DNA of 64,000 bases, from contig CAMDDB010000002.1 in the NCBI GenBank assembly GCA_945890865.1, forward strand, positions 62,001 to 126,000, read 5' to 3'. Both the position numbers and the translations under genes were made by a program. The first letter of the stretch is position 1. Each line of letters starts with the position of its first letter. Below are positions 35,017 to 44,149 of this stretch, in pieces. The stretch is from Flavobacterium psychrophilum. GTDB lineage: Bacteria > Bacteroidota > Bacteroidia > Flavobacteriales > Flavobacteriaceae. The notes under the pieces are model-generated. The model ran no database searches and had not been told where the DNA came from. It was given only the letters and a program-made list of their open reading frames with translations.

Positions 35017-35771
35017 TTCACTTCCTTAATCGCATCTTTTTGAATCCACGCTTTGGTTTTATCGGTTAATTCTACCTGTGACCAATTTCCTAAGGTTTCT
35101 AAAACGAAAACTTTTGTTCCTTCGTGTACCGTTGCCACGTCTTCCGAACTATTTTTTGGGGCTGCTTTTAATGCAATCGATTCTGCAAAAACAATAGCTG
35201 GCTTGTACTTTGAAACCATTTTTTTCTGCAAGAATGCAGAGAAAACGGTTAAGCCAATACCCACTAAAAACAACAGAAATAAACTGAAAAAAGTGCGTTT
35301 TAGCAAAACGGTATTTCCAAAATAATAGCCTAAAAAAGAAAGCAAACTCAAAAAGGCTATAACAACAGCAATCCATGCCCAAGTATCATAATGAAATACC
35401 CTTGTAAAGTCTTTTAGTATTTTCTTGAGGCCCACTTCTGGAAGTATTTTAATGTCGTCTATAGCCATTTTTTGGGCAAAAGATAAGTTTGTTTGTGCTG
35501 CTTCGTCTTCGGGGTTTAAAAGCAATGCTTTTTCGTAATAATAAATAGAGGGAGCTACTTTTCCTAATTTATAATAACAATTGGCAATATTAAAATACAA
35601 ATCGGCAGAAGAATTGCCTTGTTTTTCAATACTTTCAAAAAGCGCTATCGCTTCGGTATACTTTTCTTTGATATATAATTCGTTTGCTCTTTTGAACGTT
35701 GCTTGGATCGATTCGTTTGCATTAGCAAATGAAATCAAAAACAAAAGCAATAGTAGTATTTTACTTCTCAT
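35010..35771 (-). CDS. batE: BatE, TPR and SH3 membrane protein
   Basis: This 253-residue protein is the last product of the Bat aerotolerance operon. It has a signal peptide (MRSKILLLLLFLISFANA), two to three TPR repeats (about 25-105, for example ADLYFNIANCYYKLGKVAPSIYYYEKALLLNPEDE), two membrane segments near 133-180, and a C-terminal SH3b domain with EGTKVFVLETLGNWSQVELTDKTKAWI. The start ATG overlaps the batD stop by four bases. Its periplasmic or cytoplasmic orientation is not settled. Role in resisting oxygen or stress is known from Bacteroides and Leptospira work on the family. Confidence 0.92.
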   Translation of the reverse strand: MRSKILLLLLFLISFANANESIQATFKRANELYIKEKYTEAIALFESIEKQGNSSADLYFNIANCYYKLGKVAPSIYYYEKALLLNPEDEAAQTNLSFAQKMAIDDIKILPEVGLKKILKDFTRVFHYDTWAWIAVVIAFLSLLSFLGYYFGNTVLLKRTFFSLFLLFLVGIGLTVFSAFLQKKMVSKYKPAIVFAESIALKAAPKNSSEDVATVHEGTKVFVLETLGNWSQVELTDKTKAWIQKDAIKEVKK

Positions 35772-37555
35772 GATTTCAATTGTTTTTCAAGTTCGGTTAT
35801 GATTGCAATGGCTCGATCAAAATCATTGTTCATTGCTGTATCGGTTGCCGGAGCATAGCGAGCAAATTCACAGTCATTCATTAGCTCCATAAACTGAACA
35901 ATACTCGTTTCCGAAGCATATTTTTGTTGCAACATCTCTACTATATTATCTTTACTCATTTCTACCGTTTCAATATGCAATTTGGCTTTTAAGAAATTGT
36001 GGAGTGCTTTTTCCATGGCCATGTAGAACGGTACTTTATCGCCCATTTGTTTTTTGGCATCCGACAAATATTTTTTCACCAATCTGTTGTTTTTTCTTAC
36101 TCTATTGCCAAAAGCATCGGCATCTTTCGCTTCTTTTTGTTTGCGGAGTACCACCACAACCGGAATCAAAAGCAATGGCGCAATCAATAAACCATAAAAC
36201 AATCCTGAGCCCAAGAAATCTGCTGTTGAAGGGGTCACAAATTCTGTTGAGCGCTTGTTATATTGGAACACTTCTTTTTTCTGTATTGCTTGTTTACTTG
36301 CCGCTGTATTGTTGGATGCCACGGCGGCATCTCCTTCTAACACCTCGAGAGTAATTTCTGGCGAAGAAAGGGTAATGTAGCTTTTACTATTCAAATCATA
36401 ATAGGAAAAAGCAATAGTTTTTATAGTGTATTTTCCTTTAAACTGTGGAATAATGGTATATTTATCAGACACCCTTCCTGTCATACCCGTAACCGGAGTT
36501 TGCACATTTTCTTGATGTGCCGGATCATACATTTCTAACGAACTAGGAACGATTGGTTTTGGGAGTGTAAACAATTTTAAATTTCCTTTTCCCGAAACGC
36601 TGACTTCTAAATCTAGTGACTCCCCTGCTTTTAATTTGGTTTTGGAAGGGGTTGCTTTAAATGCAAAAGCGCCAACAGCTCCTGTAAAACTGGCTGGTTT
36701 TCCTTTTTCGGGAAGGGGTTTTACGGTTATCGTTTGGATTCCGGTGGAGAGTGCTTTTTCAACAGTGGTCATTTCCATTCGACCAAACCAATCACTTCTT
36801 CCGGTGGGCACCTCAGCATCTACATCAATTTTAAAAGGTTCAATACGTTTTGACCCCGCTTCTAATGGATATAAAATTACTTTTCTTAGCTCAACCACAC
36901 TGTAATCTTTTCCGTTAAATTTTCCTTTTTCGGCACGAAGTTGTTTCAGGTCGATGTATTGACTCCAGAAATCTTGGTATTTTGGCGCTTGAAAATTACG
37001 TAAGTTGGAAACCGAACTGTTATAAGGAAAATACAATTTATAAATTACCGTAACAGGTTCGTTGACATAGGCCGTTTTGGCAGATAATTCCCCCACGAGA
37101 TGAATGCCTTCACCAAAATTGTAGTTTTGTTGCTGTCTCGGGTTTTGGCCGGGATAACTCGGCATTTGAATAGGATCTGAAATCGTGATTTTTATCGGAA
37201 CCGTTTTATAAACTGTTCCGTTGTATTCGATGCTTGCCGAACCTATGGTAAATGTACCTTTTTTTGTAGGTGTTAAATAAAAAACAACTTGTGTTGTAAT
37301 TTCCCTTTTTTGGGTCATTTTTCCATTAATAATGGTAATAGAGGTTTGATTTCCTCTATTGATAAAAGGGCCTTCTGCCTTGAACCCGGTAAATTTTGGC
37401 CCTTGAAAATTATCGCCTTCGTTATTGATAGAAAACGCAATTGGGAATCGTTCGTTTAAACCATATACCTCTCTATCGGTTTGTGCTTCAAATTTTACTT
37501 GGGCTGAAACAAACGAATAGAAAAATAAAAAAAATACAACTACACTTTTTTTCAT
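35768..37555 (-). CDS. batD: BatD, oxygen-tolerance protein
   Basis: This 595-residue exported protein has a signal peptide (MKKSVVVFFLFFYSFVSA), a long periplasmic region of tandem Ig-like beta domains (about 20-420), one membrane helix near 447-470 (GLFYGLLIAPLLLIPVVVVL), and a cytoplasmic helical tail with KALHNFLKAKLHIETVEM and a DCEFARYAPATD motif. This is the standard BatD layout. It sits between batC (3-base gap) and batE (4-base overlap). The tail motif, E/CxARF/Y, also occurs in the unnamed protein at 40.4-42.0 kb, suggesting a shared fold that may contact the VWA proteins. Confidence 0.93.
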   Translation of the reverse strand: MKKSVVVFFLFFYSFVSAQVKFEAQTDREVYGLNERFPIAFSINNEGDNFQGPKFTGFKAEGPFINRGNQTSITIINGKMTQKREITTQVVFYLTPTKKGTFTIGSASIEYNGTVYKTVPIKITISDPIQMPSYPGQNPRQQQNYNFGEGIHLVGELSAKTAYVNEPVTVIYKLYFPYNSSVSNLRNFQAPKYQDFWSQYIDLKQLRAEKGKFNGKDYSVVELRKVILYPLEAGSKRIEPFKIDVDAEVPTGRSDWFGRMEMTTVEKALSTGIQTITVKPLPEKGKPASFTGAVGAFAFKATPSKTKLKAGESLDLEVSVSGKGNLKLFTLPKPIVPSSLEMYDPAHQENVQTPVTGMTGRVSDKYTIIPQFKGKYTIKTIAFSYYDLNSKSYITLSSPEITLEVLEGDAAVASNNTAASKQAIQKKEVFQYNKRSTEFVTPSTADFLGSGLFYGLLIAPLLLIPVVVVLRKQKEAKDADAFGNRVRKNNRLVKKYLSDAKKQMGDKVPFYMAMEKALHNFLKAKLHIETVEMSKDNIVEMLQQKYASETSIVQFMELMNDCEFARYAPATDTAMNNDFDRAIAIITELEKQLKS

Positions 37556-37558
37556 GAT

Positions 37559-38326
37559 TTACCAGTCTTTTTCATTTGAAGCCGGACGTGCTTTTACTTT
37601 TTTAGCATTCACTTTGTCTTGCACTTTCTTTTCAGCATTATTAACGGCGTCTAAAATATTATCGATGCGTTGTTTGTCGGCACCACTTGGTTTTGGCGAT
37701 TCGTTTTTGTCTTCTTTCTTTTCGCCGTCGCCTTTCCCTTGTTGCTTATCGCCTTGTTTTTCTTTGTTATTTTGCTGGTCTTTATCGGAATCTTTTTTGT
37801 CGTTCCCTTTGTCTTTGTTGCCTTCGTTATCTTTAGGTTGTGGTTTGTTGTCTTTTCCGCCGCCGCCTTTATTGTCTTTTTTATTGTCTTTGGGCGGATT
37901 TTCTTTTTTCTTCTTTTTTGCCAACGCATAATTGTAACGCGTTTCTTCGTCAGTAGGATTATTGCGCAAGGCATTTTTATAGGCATCTGCTGCGGCTTCA
38001 TAATTTTTTTCCAACATAAAGGTGTTGCCTAAATTGTGATAGATGCGGTGTTTTTCTGTTTTTGATTTGGCTAATTCGAGGGCTTGAATGTATTTAAATT
38101 GTGCTTCCCCATGCTGGTTTTGACGGTAAATACTATTGCCTAAATTATACCTTGCCACTACTTTTTTTGGCGATTTCTTAGATTCGATTACTCGAAAATC
38201 GGCTTCGGCAGTTGCATAGTTTTTTTGAGCAAAGGATTGGTTTCCGTTGTAGAGGTTTTTATCGCTCTGCTGACCGAAAAGGAATCCACTGATTAATAAA
38301 AGAATACTATAGATGATCTTATTCAT
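37559..38326 (-). CDS. batC: BatC, TPR protein with low-complexity tail
   Basis: This 255-residue exported protein starts with a signal peptide (MNKIIYSILLLISGFLFG), has about four TPR motifs in residues 22-140 (for example KHRIYHNLGNTFMLEKNYEAAADAYKNAL), then about 85 residues made almost only of K, D, N, G, E and Q (145-215), and a short conserved end ADKQRIDNILDAVNNAEKKVQDKV. TPR plus charged linker is typical of BatC. The repeat-like coding gives long open frames on the opposite strand that are not genes. It overlaps batB by 8 bases. Confidence 0.92.
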   Translation of the reverse strand: MNKIIYSILLLISGFLFGQQSDKNLYNGNQSFAQKNYATAEADFRVIESKKSPKKVVARYNLGNSIYRQNQHGEAQFKYIQALELAKSKTEKHRIYHNLGNTFMLEKNYEAAADAYKNALRNNPTDEETRYNYALAKKKKKENPPKDNKKDNKGGGGKDNKPQPKDNEGNKDKGNDKKDSDKDQQNNKEKQGDKQQGKGDGEKKEDKNESPKPSGADKQRIDNILDAVNNAEKKVQDKVNAKKVKARPASNEKDW

Positions 38327-39362
38327 GTTTTTTCTCGTTAAATAAATTCAACTTCTGTACCCAATTCGTTTTTTTCTCCAACAAGAAGATATCGGCTAGA
38401 AGTAATAGAAATCCTAAGCCCAAAAACCATTGGTATTGCGACTCAAAATCAGCTATCTGTTGCGATTCAAATTCTGACTTTTCTATTTTATCCAAAGCGT
38501 TTTTTACTTCTTCTACCACCTCTTTTGTGTTGGTTCCTACAATGTATTTCGATTTGGTTTGCGTAGCAATGTTCTTTAATACTTCGGGATATAATTTAGT
38601 GATCACATTTTCTCCCTTTTGATCTTTTTTATACCCCGAAATAGTACCGCTGGCATTTTTCAATGGAATCAAACCTCCTTTTTCTGTTCCCACCCCAATT
38701 GTTACAATGCGAACGCCTTTTTCTTTGGCCATTTCAATGGCTTCTTCGGCGCCATCACCATGATCTTCTCCATCAGAAACTAGAATGATTAACTTGCTTG
38801 TATCTTTGATGTCAAAATAATCCACCGAAAGCTTAATCGCATCATTAAAAGCGGTTCCTTGGGAAGAAACCATATTGGTATTCATGCTTTGCAAATACAT
38901 TTTGGCAATGCTGTAATCGGTAGTCATCGGTAAAACAGGATAGGCGCTTCCCGCATAACCTACAATACCAACACGGTCGTTTCCTAATTGATTGATAATT
39001 TGCGAAACCAATTGTTTTGTTTTTTCCAATCGATTAGGAGCAATATCCTCCGCTAACATACTTTTTGAAATGTCAACAGCAAATACGATATCAATTCCTT
39101 GACGCTTCACCGTTTCCATTTTGGTCCCCATCTTCGGATTGACCAAAGCAATAATAACACAGGCCAGTGCTGCTAGTACGATTCCTAATTTTAAAACCGA
39201 TTTAAACGCCGATTGTTCCGGACTTAATTTTTGAAATAAGACCGCATCTGCAAAGGCAGTTTGTTGCTTTCTTTTCCAAAATAAATTGAATAGAAAAAAA
39301 GCAACCACTAATGGTATTAGGGCAAACAAATAAAAATAGATGGGGCTTTCTAGTTCAAACAT
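38319..39362 (-). CDS. batB: BatB, von Willebrand factor A membrane protein
   Basis: This 347-residue protein has two N-terminal membrane helices (PIYFYLFALIPLVVAFFLFN and VLKLGIVLAALACVIIALV), a VWA domain with the metal-ion adhesion motif DISKS at 97-101, the conserved VGIVGYAGSAYP block, SDGEDHGDGAEEA, and a final membrane helix WFLGLGFLLLLADIFLL. This anchors a VWA domain next to the inner membrane. It follows batA by 11 bases and overlaps batC by 8 bases. Confidence 0.94.
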   Translation of the reverse strand: MFELESPIYFYLFALIPLVVAFFLFNLFWKRKQQTAFADAVLFQKLSPEQSAFKSVLKLGIVLAALACVIIALVNPKMGTKMETVKRQGIDIVFAVDISKSMLAEDIAPNRLEKTKQLVSQIINQLGNDRVGIVGYAGSAYPVLPMTTDYSIAKMYLQSMNTNMVSSQGTAFNDAIKLSVDYFDIKDTSKLIILVSDGEDHGDGAEEAIEMAKEKGVRIVTIGVGTEKGGLIPLKNASGTISGYKKDQKGENVITKLYPEVLKNIATQTKSKYIVGTNTKEVVEEVKNALDKIEKSEFESQQIADFESQYQWFLGLGFLLLLADIFLLEKKTNWVQKLNLFNEKKHE

Positions 39363-39373
39363 GATTATTTTTT

Positions 39374-40378
39374 CTAAACGATTCCTCTAAAAACAGTATT
39401 TCTAGCCAGTACTTCAATTGCTAATAAAACAAAAGCAAATAGGGCAAACATTTTATATTTTTCGTCGTAATTATAAAATTTTTGTTCGTTGATTTCAGTG
39501 GTTTCCAGGGTATTGATTTCGTCGTAAATGGCTTGTAATTTTCGATTTGAGGTGGCTCTAAAATATTTTGCATCCGTTGTTTTTGCAATTACTTGCATCA
39601 ATTTTTGATCGATTTCAACAGGCATCATCCTAAATACCAATTTCCCATTAGCGTCTTTTGCTACTGGAAATAAGGCATTACCGTTTGTGCCAATTCCAAT
39701 AGTATATACTTTTATTCCGTATTCTTTAGCAATATTTGCTGCGGTTCTTGGATCAATAGTTCCCGAATTGTTCACCCCATCGGTCAACAATATTACTATT
39801 CTACTTTTTGCTTTGCTGTCCTTAATTCGATTTATGGCTGTGGCCAATCCAACCCCAATTCCGGTTCCATCGGCCAAAACTGAATCGTCATATTGAATGG
39901 TTTTTAATGATTGTAGCAGAATGGCTTTGTCGGAAGTTACCGGTGTTCGGGTATAACTTTCTCCAGCATAGACCACTAATCCAATACGATCATTAACTCG
40001 ATCTTGCACAAAAGCAGAAGCTACTTTTTTTAGCGCTTCTAATCGATTCGGTTTTAAATCGTTTGCCAACATACTGCTCGAAACGTCAATGGCCATCACA
40101 ATATCAACTCCTTTTGTCATTTTTGATTTTGACGTTACATCAACGCTTCTTGGTCGAGCCAAGGCAATAATAATCGAGCACAAAGCTAACAATCGCAAGA
40201 CATACAATAGTGGCTTTGCTTTTGCTAAAAAAGTACGATGAGATACAAAGGGCGCAATCGAAGGCAGAGTTAGGGTTGCCGAAAGTTGATTTCGTTTATA
40301 AAACAGCCAAGCTATTGCAATCGGTAAAACCAAAAACAGCCACAAAAATTCTGGATGTAAAAATGTTACTTTTCCCAT
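39374..40378 (-). CDS. batA: BatA, von Willebrand factor A membrane protein
   Basis: This 334-residue protein is a paralogue of BatB: two N-terminal membrane helices, a VWA domain with DVSSS at 98-102, IGLVVYAGESYTRTPVT and LLTDGVNNSGTIDP, and a C-terminal membrane helix ending the protein. BatA and BatB share the sequence KGVDIV/QGIDIV before the metal site. The start overlaps the stop of the preceding gene by one base (TAATG), a sign of translational coupling. It is thought to work with the MoxR ATPase. Confidence 0.94.
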   Translation of the reverse strand: MGKVTFLHPEFLWLFLVLPIAIAWLFYKRNQLSATLTLPSIAPFVSHRTFLAKAKPLLYVLRLLALCSIIIALARPRSVDVTSKSKMTKGVDIVMAIDVSSSMLANDLKPNRLEALKKVASAFVQDRVNDRIGLVVYAGESYTRTPVTSDKAILLQSLKTIQYDDSVLADGTGIGVGLATAINRIKDSKAKSRIVILLTDGVNNSGTIDPRTAANIAKEYGIKVYTIGIGTNGNALFPVAKDANGKLVFRMMPVEIDQKLMQVIAKTTDAKYFRATSNRKLQAIYDEINTLETTEINEQKFYNYDEKYKMFALFAFVLLAIEVLARNTVFRGIV

Positions 40379-41994
40379 TATTGCTTCGCTTTTCTTAGTT
40401 CGATTGAGTTTTGAATCTTCTCCATAATTTGTTTGGCGTATTTGTCCTCTTCCTTATACATCAACAAAAATTCCTGTGCGCCTCCCGATTGAGCAAACAC
40501 CACAATTTCATAGCTCATTTTTTGATCTTCTTCCGTTTTGGGATTGAATGCAGAAAAAGTACCAAAGGCTTTTTTTCCCGATAATCCTTTTACATTTTCA
40601 AAATCGGTCATTTTTACAATGATATTTTTTGCGCCAAAACGTTCCAATTCTTTCAAATCATTTTCGATTGCTACTTCTAGATCTAATTGGGTCGTGTCTT
40701 TGAATGCCGTAGTGATTAATACAATCGAAAAATCATCCACAATACTTCCATACATAAAGCGATTGGTTGATTTTACGTTTTCGGGCAGGTTATTTTGAAT
40801 TTTTTCATCGTTATTTCGCTGCAACACCTTTGGCGTTTCTATAATAATTGCAGGTTCGCCATATTCTGAAAAAACCCACTCTTTTTTTAATAATTCTTCG
40901 GTAGAATAGCCGATATAATTTTCTTTTAAATAGTCAAAACCGATGGTATATAAAAATAGAGAAACCGCGGCTATGAAAAAGGATGCTGCTATGCCAACGG
41001 CAATTACTGTTCGTTTAAATTTTTGCTTTTTCAATTCTTTTTTACGGACTTCTTCTGCAAAAAGCACTTCGGCTTCGGCTTCAGTTCGAGGCAAGGCTTT
41101 GTCTATGATAATTAAAAATTTATCGATAATTCCTTTGTCTTTTTCGATTTCAAACTGCATGGGTTTTGATTTGGCAAATTTGACCAAATCGGCGTTTTCT
41201 AATACCACCTTAAATTGATTTAACTCCTCTCTATTGATGAACATTTTCTTCTCAGAAATTGCTTTTTTCAATGCTGCAATCAACTCGCTCGAGGTGCTTT
41301 CCAAGGCAGGAACATTTACCGATTCTTCGATATACGTTCGAGCAATATCAGTCATTTCCGAATAGTATTCTTTAACTTCTCCTTTTTGAATTAATTGCTT
41401 TTTATCTAAATTTTGAAGATACGCAATTGCTTTTTCAATGGGGGAAGCAAAAAATTCTTCTGCCGTTTCCTCTCTTTTTTGAATTTTTTTAATGATAAAA
41501 TAAGACGCAAAACCAGAGGCTACAATTAAAGCCAGCAAGAGCAACCATTTCCACCACTCGCTGCTAGGAGCTTCTTCGGTGGCAATAATGTTTTTGATAT
41601 CATACATTTGTTGCTTTGTGGTATCGACTTTTACATTGTTTACCAAAATAGAGAGCGAATCGGTTCTGAATGCCGTTTGATTGATTTTTACCAATAAATT
41701 TGGAAGGGTATATCGCCCCGAATCAAATTGTGTTAAACCATATTTTTTAATCAATTCATATTGTGAATTATTTTTAATGGTATCAACGGGATAGGATTCT
41801 AAAATTTCTAATGCTCCAAAAAACTTCCCTTCTGGAAAAACAACTTTATCTTTTGCGTTTACCGATGCTTTTATAGTTAACTTAAATTGCGATCCAATTT
41901 TTATTTGAGAAGAATCAATACTGGTTGTAATTTTTTGAGAAAAACCAAAAAACACAAACAGTAAAGCAATAGGTAAGTAAATTGTTTTTTTCAT
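40378..41994 (-). CDS. Bat-operon membrane protein of unknown function (BatD-like)
   Basis: This 538-residue protein is always placed between the DUF58 and batA genes in such operons but has no common name. It has a signal peptide (MKKTIYLPIALLFVFFGFSQ), a BatD-like periplasmic beta region (20-140), a membrane helix near 149-168 (WKWLLLLALIVASGFASYFI), a helical cytoplasmic part with YYSEMTDIARTYIEESVNVPALESTSSEL, a second membrane helix near 327-349 (TVIAVGIAASFFIAAVSLFLY), and a C-terminal domain with DTTQLDLEVAIENDL. The helical part resembles DUF4381-type proteins. Likely works with MoxR and the VWA proteins; mechanism unknown. Confidence 0.85.
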   Translation of the reverse strand: MKKTIYLPIALLFVFFGFSQKITTSIDSSQIKIGSQFKLTIKASVNAKDKVVFPEGKFFGALEILESYPVDTIKNNSQYELIKKYGLTQFDSGRYTLPNLLVKINQTAFRTDSLSILVNNVKVDTTKQQMYDIKNIIATEEAPSSEWWKWLLLLALIVASGFASYFIIKKIQKREETAEEFFASPIEKAIAYLQNLDKKQLIQKGEVKEYYSEMTDIARTYIEESVNVPALESTSSELIAALKKAISEKKMFINREELNQFKVVLENADLVKFAKSKPMQFEIEKDKGIIDKFLIIIDKALPRTEAEAEVLFAEEVRKKELKKQKFKRTVIAVGIAASFFIAAVSLFLYTIGFDYLKENYIGYSTEELLKKEWVFSEYGEPAIIIETPKVLQRNNDEKIQNNLPENVKSTNRFMYGSIVDDFSIVLITTAFKDTTQLDLEVAIENDLKELERFGAKNIIVKMTDFENVKGLSGKKAFGTFSAFNPKTEEDQKMSYEIVVFAQSGGAQEFLLMYKEEDKYAKQIMEKIQNSIELRKAKQ

Positions 41995-41999
41995 CTTTC

Positions 42000-42866
42000 T
42001 TAATTTCTCGCTTTAAAATAGCTTAATAATTTTGTTACAAAGCTTTCATCTACTCTTGAACTTAAGGTTCCGGCCCCACATTTTGAAAAGATATCTTTAA
42101 AATAAGACACATTCTCAAGATGATATTTCTCATAGTTTTGACGAACCGCTTTTGAATTGGTATCCACTACTAAGGTTTCTCCGGTTTCGGCATCTAAGAG
42201 GTTTACAATTCCAATATTGGGGAGGCGTTCTTCTCTGGCATCAAATACTCTTATTCCGGTAACATCATGACGCTTTGCTGCAATTTTTAAAGTGTGTTCG
42301 TAGGATGTTGTCATAAAATCGGAAATCACAAAAACAATCGCTTTCTTTTTCATCACGCTTGATAAATATTTCAAGGCATGTGACAAATCGGTTTTTTTGC
42401 TTTTGGGTTCAAATTCGATCAATTCACGAATGATCCGTAAAACGTGCGATTTCCCTTTTTTAGGTGCGATATATAATTCGATTTGATCTGAAAACAACAG
42501 TAACCCAATTTTATCATTATTTTGGGTGGCCGAAAAAGCCAATGTAGCTGCTATTTCAGTAATCATGTCTCTTTTCTGTTGATTTTTTGTACCAAAACTT
42601 TCCGAACCCGAAATATCCACGAGCAACATCATTGTCAATTCGCGCTCTTCTTCAAAGACCTTAACAAAAGGTTCGTTATAGCGCGCAGTGACGTTCCAAT
42701 CAATCGCACGAACATCGTCTCCGTATTGGTATTGACGCACTTCCGAAAACGTCATCCCTCGTCCTTTAAAAGATGTGTGGTATTCGCCCGAAAAGATGTG
42801 ATCGCTCAATCTTCGGGTTTTGATTTCAATTTTTCGAACTTTCTTTAGAATTTCCTTGGTATCCAT
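42000..42866 (-). CDS. DUF58 domain protein with VWA fold
   Basis: This 288-residue cytoplasmic protein has the DUF58 signature GDDVRAIDWNVTAR at 49-62 and an embedded VWA-like domain with DISGS at 84-88. DUF58 proteins almost always accompany MoxR ATPases, as here. It ends 5 bases before the next gene and follows moxR by 100 bases that are filled with two 7-base-period arrays. Its role is inferred from operon partners. Confidence 0.94.
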   Translation of the reverse strand: MDTKEILKKVRKIEIKTRRLSDHIFSGEYHTSFKGRGMTFSEVRQYQYGDDVRAIDWNVTARYNEPFVKVFEEERELTMMLLVDISGSESFGTKNQQKRDMITEIAATLAFSATQNNDKIGLLLFSDQIELYIAPKKGKSHVLRIIRELIEFEPKSKKTDLSHALKYLSSVMKKKAIVFVISDFMTTSYEHTLKIAAKRHDVTGIRVFDAREERLPNIGIVNLLDAETGETLVVDTNSKAVRQNYEKYHLENVSYFKDIFSKCGAGTLSSRVDESFVTKLLSYFKARN

Positions 42867-42872
42867 AATTTA

Positions 42873-42907
42873 GTTTCGGGTTTCAGGTTTAAAGTTTCGG
42901 GTTTGAA
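42873..42907. repeat. 7-base-period repeat, consensus GTTTCGG
   Basis: Five units GTTTCGG, GTTTCAG, GTTTAAA, GTTTCGG, GTTTGAA, all starting GTTT; a weaker sixth (TTTGGAG) follows. Between moxR and the DUF58 gene. Confidence 0.88.
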
Positions 42908-42932
42908 TTTGGAGTTAAAATAACAAACATTT

Positions 42933-42967
42933 AACTCGTAACTCGTAACTTTTAACTCGTAACTAGT
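42933..42967. repeat. 7-base-period repeat, consensus AACTCGT
   Basis: Five units AACTCGT, AACTCGT, AACTTTT, AACTCGT, AACTAGT, three of them identical, ending at the first base of the moxR stop codon. Confidence 0.9.
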
Positions 42968-43971
42968 TAAGGCACTTCGATTTCGTTTACAATTTTGCTA
43001 ATGATGTCTTCCGTTGTCACATTCTCTGCTTCGGCTTCATAGGTGATTCCGATTCTGTGACGCAATACATCATATACTACCGCGCGCACATCTTCTGGAA
43101 TGACATACCCTCTTCGTTTAATAAAAGCATAGCATTTTGCGGCTGTTGCCAAATTGATACTTCCTCTTGGCGAAGCACCAAAACTGATCAACGGTTTTAG
43201 ATTTTCTAATTTGTATTTTTCGGGATAACGCGTAGCAAAAATAATATCTAAGATGTACTTTTCGATTTTCTCGTCCATATATACTTCACGAACGGCCTCT
43301 TGTGCTTTGAGTATTTGATCCAAAGAAACCACTTCGTTTATTTTTTCGTAGGCTCCTTTTAAATTTTGACGAATCACCAAACGTTCGTCGTCCATTTTAG
43401 GATAATCAATAACCACTTTTAACATGAATCGGTCTACTTGAGCCTCAGGCAAAGGATATGTCCCTTCTTGATCCACTGGGTTTTGAGTAGCCATTACTAA
43501 AAAGGGTTTGTCTAATTTAAAGGTTTCATCGCCAATGGTAACCTGCTTTTCTTGCATAGCTTCTAATAAGGCAGACTGCACTTTAGCTGGCGCACGATTG
43601 ATTTCGTCGGCCAAAACGAAATTAGCAAAAATGGGCCCTTTTCGAATGGTGAAGTCGTTTTGCTTGATGTTATAAATCATGGTTCCGACCACATCGGCAG
43701 GTAATAAATCTGGGGTAAACTGTATGCGGCTAAACGAACCATGAACCGCCTGCGATAGTGTATTAATTGCTAAGGTTTTTGCTAAACCAGGCACCCCTTC
43801 TAATAAGATGTGGCCTTGTCCTAATAATCCTATCAATAATCGTTCAACCATGTGCTTTTGACCAATAATTACTTTATTCATTTCAAGGGTAAGCAAGTCA
43901 ATAAAAGCACTTTCACGTTCTATCTTTTCGTTGATGGCTCTAATGTCTAAGGTCGAGGTATTTTCTTCCAT
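42967..43971 (-). CDS. MoxR-family AAA ATPase
   Basis: This 334-residue cytoplasmic AAA+ protein has the Walker A motif GVPGLAKT at 59-66, Walker B in FVLADEINRAPAKVQSALLEAMQE, the sensor 1 region VMATQNPVDQEGTYPLPEAQ and the sensor 2 lid with SFGASPRGSINLATAAK. MoxR ATPases act as chaperone-like partners of VWA proteins; here it is the first gene of the moxR-DUF58-unknown-batABCDE operon. The start at 43971 gives a full-length protein. A TAAAATTTG sequence with a three-base spacer lies upstream but is not a clean promoter box. Confidence 0.95.
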   Translation of the reverse strand: MEENTSTLDIRAINEKIERESAFIDLLTLEMNKVIIGQKHMVERLLIGLLGQGHILLEGVPGLAKTLAINTLSQAVHGSFSRIQFTPDLLPADVVGTMIYNIKQNDFTIRKGPIFANFVLADEINRAPAKVQSALLEAMQEKQVTIGDETFKLDKPFLVMATQNPVDQEGTYPLPEAQVDRFMLKVVIDYPKMDDERLVIRQNLKGAYEKINEVVSLDQILKAQEAVREVYMDEKIEKYILDIIFATRYPEKYKLENLKPLISFGASPRGSINLATAAKCYAFIKRRGYVIPEDVRAVVYDVLRHRIGITYEAEAENVTTEDIISKIVNEIEVP

Positions 43972-44149
43972 TTTTAGGTTTAATTTAATACTTTGAAATT
44001 AATAACAAATTTTAACGGTGCAAATTGTGATTTTTTTTACTTATTCGTTGTTAACATTGCGTTAAAAAACAATAAAAAAAGGGGAATTTATGCCGCATTT
44101 GTGATTCTAATTTTATAATTTTAAGAAAAATTTAAAAATTACAACGACT

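Noticed and set aside
37651-38032. Long open frames on both strands inside batC
   Set aside because: They arise from the low-complexity K/D/N/G-rich coding of batC; compositionally odd (lysine-only or phenylalanine/valine-only) and fully inside a well-supported gene.
42522-42848. Plus-strand open frame of 108 codons opposite the DUF58 gene
   Set aside because: Entirely antisense to a gene with clear family motifs; no promoter and no recognisable domain.
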